In this document: piece after piece, positions 11,812 to 24,349 of the stretch
How positions within the stretch are numbered: the stretch's first letter is position 1
Layout of the letters: every line of letters starts with the position of its first letter
Assembly (NCBI GenBank): GCA_022496805.1
Contig: CM040096.1
Coordinates: forward strand, 15,439,501-15,503,500
Source of the DNA: Pohlia nutans
Lineage: Eukaryota > Streptophyta > Bryopsida > Bryales > Mniaceae
Direction: 5' to 3'
DNA length: 64,000 nt
Position numbers and translations under genes: made by a program
Notes under the pieces: generated by a model
What the model was told of the DNA's origin: nothing
The model's input: only the letters and a program-made list of their open reading frames with translations
Databases searched by the model: none

Positions 11812-12302
11812 CCCCAAAAGCACCACAACTCCAAAGCTGACTAAAAGTACCCCTTATCAGAAAATAGTTTTCAATCTACAATCTTTTTGACTGATCCAAC
11901 CATAGGATTTTTCAACCAACAAATTTTCAACGTTTATGGTTCTTCAATAGTAAGATTATAAGCTACAAAGTTGGTTTGCACTGTTTTTTTTGGGCCCCCT
12001 GTCCGAGTTTGAAACTTTATGAAAAGGCCCAAAATGCAAAGTTCAGTCTTAGATTTGGTAAAATAGATTTGGTAGTCGTGTGTATAGGGGTGTTAGCTCA
12101 TCGTGTGAGCTGCCTGCACTTAGGTTTTTCACCTTTATATGATTGTATCTTTCGATCTATACATCACCTACGTACACAAATTACCATCCCATTTACGTTA
12201 CAAAGAGTGTAATCACCATAGAAAATCTAAAAAATTCAAGATCAAAATTCATTCCACATTGAGCTGACCAAACTTGAAAAATTAGTCTTGGTCTTTTAGG
12301 GG
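11812..12302 (+). mobile_element. TTAA element family F, 491 bp
   Basis: Bounded by TTAA at 11808-11811 and 12303-12306. Termini are CCCCAAAAGCACC and GGTCTTTTAGGGG, imperfect inverted repeats. A second copy in reverse orientation lies at 37670-38456 and shares the block around AAAAGGCCCAAAATGCAAAG and TTAGGTTTTTCACCTTT. No coding frame was recognised. Confidence 0.75.
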
Positions 12303-12404
12303 TTAATGGAAAAAAGTTTAGTAATAAAAGATTACAAAATGTGCACTATTTAATTAAAGTTATAAAATGTCTTGTTGAGTAATGTTGAAAATATCCAAAG
12401 TTAA

Positions 12405-12980
12405 CCCCTAAATGCCTATAGTCCTCTCCAGAATTGGGGAATTGCAAAAAGTGCATTATAATATGTAAGTGAGAGGGATGTTTTGAACTTGATGTATGAA
12501 TAAAAGTTGTACATTATGAATTTTAGATTCTATCCATACGGTTAGATCTATGGTTGCAATCACCAATATTTTGTATAAAATTTGAAACGTAAAATTCAAA
12601 ATTCTTTTGTAATTCAATTACGAATAAGATATTGACAATTTGTGGATGAAATTTGTTGTGATGGATTTAAATGTAATACTCTAAGTGTAGTGATTTTTGG
12701 AATTTTTTTGGTTGCTTAATTTTATGAGTTGATTTTTTCAAGAGCACTTTTGATTTGTTTGAACTAAGATCGTAGAAATTTTTGGTGGAAAACAGTGGCA
12801 TGAAATGAAGCATAAAATATTCACAAACCATCCCCTTTCTAATCGGATCACACACATGAAGCTACCTTGCCATAGAATTTGTAGTATTTTTTTTTTACTT
12901 GCAAAAAGTACATGATGGATGAGAAAACGAAATTCAATTATGTACATTAGTCAAAAAATGGTTGGTTAGGCAGGTAGAGG
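12405..12980 (-). mobile_element. TTAA element family A, 576 bp
   Basis: Flanked by TTAA at 12401-12404 and 12981-12984. Termini are CCCCTAAATGCCTATAG and GGTTAGGCAGGTAGAGG. The interior shares long stretches with the copies at 16470, 31241, 39700 and 54203, including AGTGTAGTGATTTTTGG and TTGGTTGCTTAATTTTATGA. It lies in the opposite orientation to the 16470 copy. Confidence 0.85.
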
Positions 12981-13085
12981 TTAATACAATATTTCCCTTC
13001 ATGTAACCAGGTTCACGATGGTTTATTCATAATATTTAAAGGGACATTTTCATTGCAGATGGTGATTTGTTCATTCGCTCTTTAA

Positions 13086-13625
13086 CCCTTTGAGGCGCCT
13101 GCGTCCACATAGTGGACGCCGAACAAATTCAAACTGTTCGAATTCCATCCAAATTGGACAGTTTTCATCCACCAAAATTTCTCATGGTTATTGTGCAAGT
13201 TGACTATCCTTTGAACGGTTTGGATCTTCAAAATAGGTTATTATGATTTTTGGAAAAACAACACAAGTGGTTTAAGTCAAGTTTCATTCTTAGTTCAAAA
13301 AGTGAGACCTTAAACATGATTTTCCAAAATAAGTAGAATCAAATAATGGAAACCATACCATCTCGTAGTGCATGTTATTCCAATTTCATTACAATATCTT
13401 TTTATAAAATTCCGTTAATTCATGATTTTTAATTGATTTTCAAGAGAAAATCTTGCAAAATTAATTAAAAAATATTAAAGAAATATATGATAAATCCAAC
13501 CGTACAGATGTGATCTTTACATTGACATTTACAACTTTGCTTTGTACATCAACCCCATTTTTGGTTTTCATCAAACATTTTATAACGAATCTTTGAAAAC
13601 AGTGTTGAACTGGGACGTTAAAGGG
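13086..13625 (+). mobile_element. TTAA element family C, 540 bp
   Basis: TTAA at 13082-13085 and 13626-13629. Termini are CCCTTTGAGGCG and the imperfect inverse CGTTAAAGGG. Next to the left end lies a perfect 8-bp-arm hairpin, GCGTCCAC-ATA-GTGGACGC (13101-13119). The 32222 element and the 1431 fragment are relatives. Confidence 0.82.
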
Positions 13626-13629
13626 TTAA

Positions 13630-14408
13630 ACATAGTTGTGGCAATTTGGGCAGTATTATAAAAAGGTGTTGTTACCTTTTTCTCTTTGAGATGTTATTAG
13701 CAAGCTTTGTACTAGCCTCAAGCAAAATTTAAATGATGATGCCACAGTGACAATAAGTGCATTTAAAAATTGTCAAGGTATTGTTCAAGTTTTTTATTTT
13801 TTATGGCTCAAGGTATTGTTCTTATCACATGTGCTAAATATATGACATGATTTTGTCGAAGCATGAGTTGTGGAATGTATAACTTCCATATCAATGTTAG
13901 CAGGTTTGATGATGTCAAATCAAGTGTAAATTGCACAACCTTGTCTCACATTGCTAAGTTAGAACATTACTAAGTTGGAGAATATATATAGCTTGTGATT
14001 TTTATTAGGGAGATTGTGTCCTCCATTGAATGTTCTTTTAGGATGAACTACACGAAATGATGGTTTAAATCATTTACATAGAAGGTGGTGATAAATTTAT
14101 GTTCTCCAAGTTTTAAGAGTAGCGGGGGTGCGTAGCATACTCCAAAAACTCTTGCAATCAAAAAATTGCAAATACATTAGCGATTGTTGCACACTTGGGG
14201 GGACACTTCCCTATAAAGAAATGAACCACATGCGTTCGAAGGGTATCTAAAATGGGGGTATTATGTCAAGGTGTAATATTTTTTGGCACAGTTGTATTAT
14301 GCAATTATCTAATACGTTGTTTTTTAAGTGGGGATAAAGGTTTTATTTTATTTTATTTTTATTTCATTTTTATTTTTTAAAGAGTCTTTGGTAGCACCCT
14401 ATATTAGT
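13630..14408. other. AT-rich intergenic stretch, nothing recognised
   Basis: No exon, RNA gene or bounded repeat was recognised between the family C element and the Stowaway-like MITE. Poly-T/TTTTA runs occur at the right end, near 14340-14380. Confidence 0.4.
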
Positions 14409-14410
14409 TA

Positions 14411-14659
14411 CTCCCTCCGTTTTATAATATAAGTCCACTTTTTTGGCATTTTTTTCTCCTAGTTTTTGTCTTATGTTTTATACTTTAAAACGTGAGCATT
14501 GTCCACTTCAAACAAGGCGGACAATAAGAGTGGCACAAAAACTACATACCACCATTAAACATAGCTCATATTTTGAGTATTGAGATGACTTCTTTTGGCA
14601 AAAGACATGTCAAATTGAAACATGCCAAAACATGGACTCTTATTATGAAACGAAGGGAG
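14411..14659. mobile_element. Stowaway-like (Tc1/mariner) MITE, 249 bp
   Basis: Terminal inverted repeats start CTCCCTCCGTTTTATAATA on the left and end ...TATTATGAAACGAAGGGAG on the right, followed on both sides by a TA (14409-14410, 14660-14661). The CTCCCTCCGT terminus and TA duplication fit the Stowaway class. It has no coding capacity. Confidence 0.85.
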
Positions 14660-14661
14660 TA

Positions 14662-16465
14662 TAATTCGTAAAATACATAACACAAGAGAACCGCAATTAA
14701 CACAACAATAGACCAAAAACAACAAAACTTGCAATATTCCATGTTTACAAACACATTTCATACTTTCGGGATGCCCAAACGGAAAAACATTTCCAAAACT
14801 CAGTTACATAAGCTTACCTAATATATCTCAACGAACTTTGTGCTTTGAAGAAAGCGCAACAATAGCAATAGAACAAATATAGAAACCTCAATGCAATCCG
14901 CTCGAGCAAAATTGTGTGCATCAATGAAAGAAGTCGAACACGAGAAGGCGGAATCACAAAGAGCATAATTGTAAGAACCTGCATACTCCAGCCATGATCC
15001 TGTCGACACTCCCATCACAACCCTTCAAGCATCTATCATCTATGGGGAAATCAATCAATAGTAAAGAGAAACCATAGTCCAAAACATTCTCCTATATTAA
15101 CAAGATGTGACGTGAGAGACAAACCCTCTCACTAGGCTTTAATAGGAACGACGCCTTAACCTCCATAACTACCCCCATAACTACCTTAGGGTGTAACCGA
15201 TTGGCATGAGTTCCCTCCCCTTAGGTTTACTTGTCCCTAAGTCCAGCTATTATGACGAAGTCATAACAGTAATAGCAGAAGTTAGGGTGGACGAAAACAC
15301 CAAACTATAGAAACAAGAGGGCGGTAAACTCTAGCCTTGCTCAATCCGATTTTTCATCCAGAAGGTTACCTTGTCACAATAAAACTACTTTAATCTACCA
15401 ATTCTCATCCATAGAATCTCAAACACAGATCCTATACCCGCATATTATATCTACAAATTTTCTGATACTGAATCTTATTACGCACCCTGTATTATTTATA
15501 CGTTGTCTTTGGACAAAAATATGGGGATTTGGTATAAATATGTATCTAATAATTATTACTTTCAAAGAATAAATAATACCCTATGTTTTCACTCATGTGG
15601 TTTTCTAACTCAATCCAAGTGTCCTCCCTAGGGTTGCACAATTTTTTTGAACTCAATTTTACAAAACAACATAATCAAAGAGTATTTCCTCCTCTACAAA
15701 CCAAAAAATGTATATAAATAAAACAAGCCCTATATCACTATGACGCTTTAGAGTTTGACATTGAGTTGACTTGCTTCTTTGATTACAGGGTTTGCATCCT
15801 AGGCATGCAACTTTGAGCCAAATTTTTTTTTCCACCTCTTGGTAAATTGTAATTGGTCCCTTATTGTTTGTTGTTGGTTGCATTTTGTGTCAAAGAGGTT
15901 CAATTTCATTAGGTGCATACATCTAAAGTAGGAGGGAAAAAATACAAACACCCTATAAGATTTATCATATAATATAGAGTATACACACATGCTCGCAAGG
16001 ACGATTCTACGTGGAAAATATTACGTGACAGTTCCACACAAGGCCAACCTAGTATAATATATATTGTGCACGCACGTAGGCGAATTTTTCTCCTTTTGAA
16101 ATTGTAGTACTAGACTTCGACACAACTCTATTAGAGCACATTTCCATTACGCAACTGGACCCCTCCATGTCGGACCTCCAGTCCTCCATGCCCATGAAAC
16201 TCCAACTTCAAATCTAGAGCTCTTGGACATGAAGTGGACCAAAAATCATGGAAATTTTCACAATGCCTAGATGTGGTTTTCCTTTTTGCTTCTTGCCCGA
16301 GTTCAAGCTGGAGCACACCTCCAATTCCGGTTTCCAATGGAAATGATCTCTTATTCCATAGACCATGGTGTAGATCTCTTACATAACGTTCTTTAGAGGC
16401 CCACTGTTGCCCCTCCGAATCTCAAGCACCTGTCACAAGATCAAAGGAATCATAGAGAATTTTCT
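14662..16465. other. Intergenic, no gene recognised
   Basis: Short open frames on the minus strand (14818-15018, 15659-15883, 16131-16337) have no recognisable product. A C/T-rich patch near 15130-15250 is of unknown origin. No tRNA or repeat boundary was identified. Confidence 0.4.
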
Positions 16466-16469
16466 TTAA

Positions 16470-17038
16470 CCCCTAACTACCTAAGCGTCCATTTTTTGGA
16501 CGATGTACAGATTTCATCCGTAGATTCTCATCCGTCATGCATTTTTTGCAGTGTGGAATTTTTACTGTAGATTCTATGGGAAGTTAGCTTCATGCATATG
16601 TGATCCGATTAGAAAGGAGATGATTTGTGAAATTTTTATGCCTCATTTCATGTTGTAGTGATTCATCCAAAATTTTGAAGATTTCAGTGTAAAAGTGGTA
16701 AAAAAAAAGTCAACTCATAAAATTAAGCAACCAAAAAATCTCCAAAAATCACTACACTTAGAGTATTACATTTCTACCAATTACGCAAAATTTCATCCGT
16801 AGATTGTCAATATCTTATTTGCAATTGAATTACAAAATAATTTTGAATTTCACGTTTCAAATTTTATACAAAATTATTGGTAATAGCAATCATAGATCTA
16901 ACCGTATGGATAGAATCTAAAATTCATAATGTACAACTTTTATTCATATATCAAGTTCAAAATATTCCTCTAGGTTGCATTTTATAATCCATCTTTGCAA
17001 AACTGCCGAATTTGAAGAGGGCTTTAGGCATTTAGGGG
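16470..17038 (+). mobile_element. TTAA element family A, 569 bp
   Basis: TTAA at 16466-16469 and 17039-17042. Termini are CCCCTAACTACCTAAG and CTTTAGGCATTTAGGGG. A subterminal hairpin, CGTCCA-TTTTT-TGGACG, lies at 16486-16502. It is closely similar over its whole length to the 54203-54772 copy in the same orientation. Confidence 0.88.
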
Positions 17039-17042
17039 TTAA

Positions 17043-17465
17043 CTTCAGTTGGTCCAAGCAACGAGGATTGGAGAGCTGGACTATGTTATTAGTACTTTAT
17101 ACTGTAGTAGGGTGTGGTCCAGCAAGAGCTGAAGAACGTTATGTATTTGAGTTGTTCTTTTTCTGCATTGGGAGCAAACGAGGATGAAGAGGGAGGAGGG
17201 GGAAAGAGAGAGGGAAAGAGCCCGATATCAAGTCCTCGACCGAAGCTGCCGACGAAATTTAAGTCAGGCTCGCCTTGGATTCTTTTTTCTTTTACCTCGC
17301 CAGTCCTCCTCATTTGCTGGCATGGAAGACTTCGAATCGCGCCACACACAACTTGCAAGCTGCGTTAAACTTAGGCGAGCCAGATTCGATGCCTGCTCCA
17401 GGTGCACCGATATATGCATCAATACTACCTATCATGAATATTGCAATGTCAGTTTCGGAAAATGT
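17043..17465. other. Unassigned stretch, possible leader exon
   Basis: Sequence here is more balanced in base composition than its surroundings and holds several overlapping plus-strand open frames (17114-17535), including an ATG at 17322 in a reasonable context. None resembles a known protein. It directly precedes the triplicated block at 17468, so it may belong to a transcribed unit of unknown kind. Confidence 0.3.
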
Positions 17466-17467
17466 TA

Positions 17468-18190
17468 TTTTACAGAAATCTGAGTTTGTACGGACTGGAA
17501 TTCTTTCTAATAATTTTAGTTCATTCTTTCATTAATTTAAATAATTGCGGGAGTGTTATCGAAATTTTGTGGATGGACGGCGGAACCGGAGAGGTTTCAT
17601 GTATTTTATTTATGTGCCAGGAATTATACAGGGAGGATGGAAAACGGATATTCTCGTTCTCCAGGCAGTCGGTTTCTATTTCATCAACAATTTGAACGTC
17701 TTGTAACGTTTGTCAATCTTTGTATTTGTTACTTTCAGTTTAATTTTACAGCAATCTGAATTTGTACGCACTGGAATTCTTTCAAATAATTTTAGTTCAC
17801 TTTGCGGGAGTGTTATCGAAAGTTTGTGGACGGACGGAACCGGAGAGTCAGTAGAGATTTCGTGTATTTTATTTTTATGCCAGGAATTATACAGCGAGGA
17901 TGGAAAACGGAATATTCTCGTTCTCCACTTTCTAATTCATCAACAAGTTGTAACGTCTTTTAACGTTTTTCAATCTTTGTATGTGTTACTTTCAGCTTAA
18001 GAACAGAGTCTTTAAAAACAGGATCCAGAGAAACGCAGAGAGGAGAGGTTTCACATTTTTTTTCATGTTAGGAGTTAGCGAGGATTAGTTGAGGACAAAA
18101 CGGAACATTCTCGTTCCCTGGTTACTTATTCAGCTATAATTCAAACAGTTTTCAATCTTTGTATGTGTACTTACAGCTTATAGAACAGAG
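17468..18190 (+). repeat. Three diverged tandem copies of a 190-276-bp unit
   Basis: Units start near 17468, 17744 and 17992. Shared landmarks are TTTTACAG.AATCTGA, TGTACG.ACTGGAATTCTTT, GGGAGTGTTATCGAAA, CCAGGAATTATACAG.GAGG, TTCTCGTTC and TCAATCTTTGTATGTGTTACTTTCAG. The third unit is shorter and most diverged. Each ends in a pyrimidine-rich tract plus TTTCAG or TTACAG that looks like a splice acceptor. No protein product was recognised. Confidence 0.75.
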
Positions 18191-18237
18191 TCTTCAAAAA
18201 CAGAATAGAGAAAAACAGAGTGTAAGACAATGAAAAA

Positions 18238-18928
18238 CATAACATTCAGTAGCCTCTGACTGCTGCCTTCCCCCAACAGAATGATGTGTAATATCCCACA
18301 TCATTTCATCCCCCAATGAAATGATGTGGGACATTCCACATCACATCAATAGCTATAGGGGCAGGTGGCATTAAGGGCCGCTTCACACTATGGCCAAAGG
18401 TCGAGAGGCCGTCGATTTCCACCAATCAAATTGCAAGAAACCATGGTTTCGGCCTCTCGACCCTTCACACTAGAGGCCAAAGTCCAAAGGCCGTGGACCT
18501 TCAAAATGCTTACATGGCAACACTTTTTGACCAAGGTGACGGCCTCTCGAGAGGAAGTTTGGGTCCTACATTTTGCAAGACCCGTCACTATGGTCAAGAG
18601 GCCGTCGATTTCTTTTCATAAAAAATGAAAACTATATTTTATGCCTATTTTCAGTAGATTTCTTTGGACTCTCAACAAAGTTTGGACTCTCAATCCCACG
18701 GCCTCTCGACTTGGACGGCCATAGTGTGAAGCGGCCCTAAGCAAGAGCAATCAACCATGATGAACAATAATTAAAAGCACTCACTCAATCAAAATTCAAC
18801 AGTGTTTTGTAATTGTTTATTTGATTCAATAGTCCATTCAATTTCAAATCACTGGTCACCTCATATATAAAGGTGGATGAAACTAAAAGGCAGCCTCTCA
18901 GAGAGGCTTGGAAGGCTACTGAATGTTA
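18238..18928. mobile_element. Element with CATAACATTCAGTAGCCT termini
   Basis: CATAACATTCAGTAGCCT at 18238-18255 returns as its exact reverse complement at 18911-18928. A second, 176-bp member with the same 15-bp termini lies at 46330-46505, and both share CCTGCC/GCCTTCCCCCA-type sequence beside the left end. A PIF-like MITE (18375-18737) is nested inside, so the host element was about 325 bp. The target duplication could not be identified. An internal palindrome (18281-18343, ATGATGTG...CACATCA) is also present. Confidence 0.75.
18375..18737. mobile_element. PIF/Harbinger-like MITE, 363 bp, nested
   Basis: Termini GGGCCGCTTCACACTATGGC and GCCATAGTGTGAAGCGGCCC are perfect inverted repeats of 20 bp. 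They are flanked by TAA on both sides (18372-18374, 18738-18740). The internal sequence repeats GAGAGGCCGT/ACGGCCTCTC motifs. A 3-bp TWA duplication suggests the PIF/Harbinger group. It has no transposase. The relative at 41040-41440 carries TTA duplications. Confidence 0.85.
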
Positions 18929-19796
18929 TGAACGCAATCGAAAAAAATGCGAGAACGGGAGTATTCGGCTGACATTCAATTAGTCTGATGCAGCTGTTTT
19001 AGTGAAGGAGTCAACGCCGTGTCGTACACAAACAAGAAAAGGTGAAGTTGAGGGCGTCAGACGGAGAGTCTACAGTACCGTTGGGAAAAGGCCTTTTGGA
19101 GACGCAATATTGTAGGTGAAGAATCTTAATACTCGGAGTTTCGGATAGCCAAAGCGGGCGGGAGCCAAAGCCGGAAGGGCAAGGGTGTGAGTTTATCTTG
19201 GCCAGCGGTTTTTCAAGAGTACTCGTCCGTACGTGATTGAGAGGTGTGGTCAGTGTGCGCTTCATTCTGACTGACACAGTTTGGAAATCTTTGATTCACC
19301 TGACGAAGAGTAATATTTCTAGCTTGAGTGTTGGCGTGATTTCAATCAAGAACTGATATGCAATGCAGACGACGTTGAACTAGAATAGAAATTGCTGTGA
19401 CAGCTTAGTACTGCTTAGGGAGGTGAAGCTTGAGCAAGAGGTAGGCAAGTGTTTCTTTCTTCCAGGATGACGATATCATGACGTTGTGTTAATTTTTTGA
19501 AGGTGTGTCTTTAGAATATTTATTACAAAGAGTTTGGTTGTGTAATGATACGCTGATCAATTCCCTACAAACGGGAATTCTTGTAACGCAGAACAGCAAA
19601 AGGTCCAGGTTCAGCGGGCCGAGGGCTCTGTTATTGTAGCAGCGCAATGAATCGAAGGGTGAAGAGGCATAGAGTGCAGAATCTTGATGACAGGAGGCCG
19701 TAACGGAGCGCATAGTGACGCATCCTGTGGTATGTTCAGAAGCATCCTTGGGAGCGGAGAAGCAGAGTGGGAGAAGCGGGGGGCAAAATTAAAGCT
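18929..19796 (+). other. Likely 5' leader of the membrane-protein gene
   Basis: This stretch upstream of the start codon at 19797 is more GC-rich than flanking repeats and has no long open frame. It is best read as promoter and 5' UTR, though no clear TATA box or intron was recognised. Confidence 0.35.
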
Positions 19797-22700
19797 ATGG
19801 CGGACGAGGTTGCCAAGAAGGGGGTCGCAGGAGCAATTTCTGCAGGACCTTTAGGCACGCTTGCCAGGCTATTGTGGTTTCTTATATTGTGTTCGGTTCT
19901 GTTCGTCATCGGACTTGTGAAAGGTGATTTTTCATTTTGCAATCATTGATTTTTCCTGAATTTGATTCCAATGTGATTATATCATTTTTGTTCTCATCTT
20001 CCCATTTTTGCGACAGCTTTTGAGGTGGTTGTGGACCTACGTATGATGTCTTCGTCCTCCACCTTGAGCTGAACAATGCATCATCCTTGTTTCTACTGAA
20101 GATTGCGCAGACTTAACAAGATTCTTCGCTCATTTGTAACATAGATGGGCTGCTAGTATGTTACAGCAGTACGAGAACGCAAGCTTTGAAGTGGAAACTT
20201 AAATTTAGCTCAAATGACAGTGCGAGTAAATTGGACAGAATCTCTTTATAATGGTGTGGTTTTAAGTTTGTGATGGTTTTGCGGTTAATGTCTACAGTGG
20301 TTTAGCAGTAGAGAATTGATAAAAATGTAGAAATTTTCTGTCATCCCTCCCCATGGAGCATTCTATTGTGAAGTCGACATTTGAATTTTACATTTTCATG
20401 ACAAGTCTTTCTCGGTAATCGAAAGACTCTTGTAATTTTCTCTGCATTTTGTTGTTTTCGTACTCGCTGAGGTGCATTGAATCACACTAATCAGTATTCC
20501 TTTCTTGTACAGCCGCCATTTTTGGACCACTGACAACTTTGATATTCTTTTGCGGAGATATGGCTGTGGTGATTGGACTCTGGCCAGCGCACGTGGTCAT
20601 GATGTTTCGCGCCGTTGCAATGTACGCTCTATTTTATTGCTTTTGCGCACTTATCATGTCTCGCTCTCTGTGTTTGTCCTTTTTCCTATTCTACCTGTGT
20701 TTGAAGCAAATAGAGTTAAATTATATTGCAGAAGTACTGTTACAAACTCCCCAGTCCCAAACTCTCATAATGTAAGCAGCTTCCAACTGAGGTAGGCAAT
20801 TTTTTCGGTTAGGTGGACAATGGAGAGTTTTATTCTAGCTTGGGTAGTGAATGATCTTGAGCTCCGAGCTTGAGCTTCATAATGTGAACTGTTTGATAGG
20901 ACCAAGAAGCTGGGCGTTGTACTGAAGATTCTTCTGATTTTATTGCTGCCGATTCCGCTGCTGGTCTGGCCTATTGTAGCAGCAGTTGGTAGCGTACTGA
21001 CGGGGTTAGGTTATGGAGCTGGTCAACCTTTGGTAGCAACTTTTGAAGCTGTGGGAGAGAACAGGGAAAACAAGTTCTACCACACTTTTGTGGTAAGTAC
21101 TATAGCTTTTGATTTGGAATATTGAGCTGCCTGGAACCTCCACGAGGCATTTGTTTGAATGAGCATCTTACATATCCGATTTCCACCCATACTTTTTCTC
21201 CATCTTTGGAGACAAGGGTGGGGTGATTAATCTGGGTGCAATTTTTATAGATGATATTAGGTAATTGTGACACTAATTACAAACCACAAACATTAAATAT
21301 TTGCCACACTAAAATGTGTATGACGCTAATTGTCAACTAGACATTTGATTTTGAAGTTCATGAATAGTGTCACCTATAAGTAGATTTTTTTTAAGGTTAA
21401 GTGTCAATTTTAAGTGACACACCTAATGTGATTAATACTGTACTGATGTTTCTGGGACATCTCAGGACGGCACTATGTGCACTGTGATAGGGTCCACAAA
21501 ATTTGTGCGGGACTTCTTTGATTTCGTCTATCACTCCATTCCTGAATCGGTTCAAGAGTTCTGTCTTGGTGAACCGAAAAATGGCAAGCCTGTCGAAATC
21601 ACGTAAAGTCATAACCTCTTACCTTTAACATATGCATTGATTGTCGTATCCTCTTACCTGTGTCACATGCATTAAATGGTGCGAATTCATGAAATATGTT
21701 GCTGCTGTGAGAAGTTCTTTTGAGTTGGATATTTGAATCAGGGCACGCACTAAGGGGAAGTGGCATCTTCTTGCAGGCTGCACGAGCTTCCATTATGTGC
21801 GTTTGTTGGATTATTAGGGGTACTTGTTGACACTCCGGCGATAGGTATTGTGGCGCTTTGCAAGATGCCAATAATGCTTTATAAAGGATGGCGTCGATTT
21901 CTGGGAGACTTGTTCACCAGAAATGGTTCGTGCTTGGAGGCGGCCTGTGTACCTTTGGCCGGGCTTGCGATAGTCTTTTGGCCCTTAGTTGTTGTGGTGT
22001 CTGTACTTACTGCTTTCCTCTGCAGTCCGTTCTTTGGACTGTACAGTGCCGTCGTGGTGTATCAGGTCTGTAATTTCGTTTCCTCACTCTTTCTGTTTTG
22101 TGTTAGTCCGAAATTCCATGGATTGGTGTATATATTTGTGCCGCCTTTGCTGAAATTTGCCAAGAAAGGGAAATCTATTCGGAATCATTTCTTGTTCATC
22201 AGTTTCAAACTCAAATATTTAGAAGTGTTATCAAGTACGGCTTGTCTTGGCAGGTGCTGAATCTTGAGAGGTTTCATCCTGTTTGCAGGAAATGTCTTAC
22301 AAATGCGGGCTAAAATACATAGTCGCTGTAGTGTCTGAGTTTGATGAATACTCCAGCGATATCCTTCACACGTATGAAGGGTCATGTTTACCAAGGTATT
22401 ATCTTGCATGCAATTGTTGTGAAGAAATGTATTAGTACTTAGGTGGTTTATTGCTGCAATATGTTTGTCTCTTAGATGTAATTTAACTCTACATTAATAT
22501 TTCATTTGGTTGTTCCTGGAACGTGTGCCTACAAAGAACTTGTTACCATTGTTGCCAAGTTACAGCACAACTTTTCTACTTTGTGGACAGCCAGGCCCAA
22601 TTACCGAAAGAGCAAGGGGACTTCAAAATTTGATGTTGCAGCTGGAATATCGGATATTGAAAATGTGAAAGGGAAAGCCGAACATAACCATGCACTGGAG

Positions 22701-24349
22701 ATACCACAGCTCAACACTCAAAAGTCCCTCCGACAGGCTATAAAGGAAGTGAAGCTTGTGCATGTAAGGAAACTTCTTTTGTGCATCTGGGTGCTCTAAA
22801 CAGCGGTTGTTAAGTATATGATCTCTGTAGTGAACTGTCATTTTCATAGTGACAAACATCCGACTTCACACGCGCGAAGAATATTTAGTGAACATAGAGG
22901 TGACGGTAGGGATTTTTACGTTCCATCAATCAACTGGTGTCGAAACAGAATGTCCACATCTTTACTATGTGCTGAATGGATGGAGAATAAGCCAAGGATT
23001 TGAAGAAAATAATCTTGCTTAGTATTTCTCCTATTTTATTGCATCCAGTTTCTAAAAAAGAATTTGATGCAGATTCTGGAGAACAAGATTGCAAACATAG
23101 ACATGGACGGAAAATCATTGATTACTGCCGGCGTATTGAAGCATTCAGATGTTGAAGCTGCAGTTAAGGGAGATAAGATCAAGGGTAAAATCATGTTAGA
23201 TTGTTTACCAGCTTATTCTTTTCTACGAAATCTCATGCGCTCCGCCAAATCGAGCACTCATGGCATTATCTTATGTAAGTTCACTGTCACAAGTATCTAT
23301 TCTCCGGAGGAACTAGCCCGTTCACCTTGGTTCTGATAATGAAATGCTCGTCAATGTTACGTTCTAGAGGCCATCATATCACCTCGTGATAAGATTAAGA
23401 ATCGAATACTCGAGCTCCGCCCACAGCACATTTCTGGTCAATTTTCTTGCTGCAGATTGAGTATGTTCTTCCTGAATGTTCAGAGTCTTCCATTGATGAT
23501 GGGACTTCATCATATCTAGGTGCCTGCCCACAGTTGTTATTCACTTTGGGGTTGATTAGAGGGACAGTTGTTCTCTTGGTCGTCTTCATCTGGTTGTTTG
23601 GCAAAGTGGTTCTAGTCTTTTAACGACATCATTGACCAACGCTGCACTTGCCTGGACAGATGATGGCACGGAAGTCACCATGTCTAATAAGCCCAGCGAT
23701 CGAATATCACAGTGGTTCTTTGAGCCAATTCTGACTCTTAAAGATCAATTGCGGGCAGCTCACCTTCAGGAAAGTGAGGAGCATTATCTTGAAAAGCTTA
23801 TTCTGATGGGGAGTGACATTGAGCGAATGGATAGCTGGCAAAATGGTGGTGTAGAACCTGAGGATGACATGAGGAAAGGAGAATTGCAAGCATTGGCCCG
23901 TCGGTAAGCTCGGCCTACACAAATGTTCCTACACATCAAATTTCCTTAATTTACTTATATCAAATGAAACGATTTCAGGTTGTGACCTAAATTAATGTCC
24001 ACTTCAGCAGTGACTGGAATATTCTTAGATTCAGTTGTGATATATCCGAACCTTTCATCACAGGATTTTGGGTATTTCCACCTCCATTTCACGAGTTCCT
24101 ACGCACCGGCGGCGACTGGAGGATCTCATGAAAAATTTCCAAGCATATGTGGAAAACATGGACAATATTAGCGGGAGTTTGAGCAATCCAACAGCCTTGG
24201 CAGACAAAAATAAGAGCATGAGGAAGATCCGAAGCTACAACTTCCGAAGCTTGATGAGTTCCAAGCGCTTACTCCCGACAACTGTTGGAGCTGCTGAGAG
24301 GCGCGGAAACCCGGAAGACATCAATTCTAATGTGAATCAAGCTGTCTAA
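19797..24349 (+). CDS. Multispanning membrane protein, At3g27390-like
   Basis: Homologue of the plant membrane protein represented by Arabidopsis At3g27390, whose biochemical role is unknown to me. Ten exons: 19797-19923, 20513-20621, 20900-21092, 21466-21602, 21777-22065, 22289-22395, 22595-22763, 23073-23274, 23660-23903, 24064-24349. Every junction is GT-AG and phase-consistent, giving 620 residues. At least six hydrophobic segments are clear: residues 24-42, 46-75, 85-110, 160-185, 215-240 and around 250. A long hydrophilic C-terminal half follows. Family signatures kept include AIFGPLTTLI, VATFEAVGE, LCAFVGLLGVLVDTP, ALCKMPIMLYKGWRR, SFLRNLMRSAKSS.HGI, WFFEPILTLKDQL, and ISRVPTHRRRLEDLMKNF. 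The ATG at 19797 is the first in-frame ATG and precedes a short Ala/Gly-rich tail. For exon 7 the acceptor CAG at 22594 was preferred because it restores the conserved CLPRPNYR. Confidence 0.92.
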
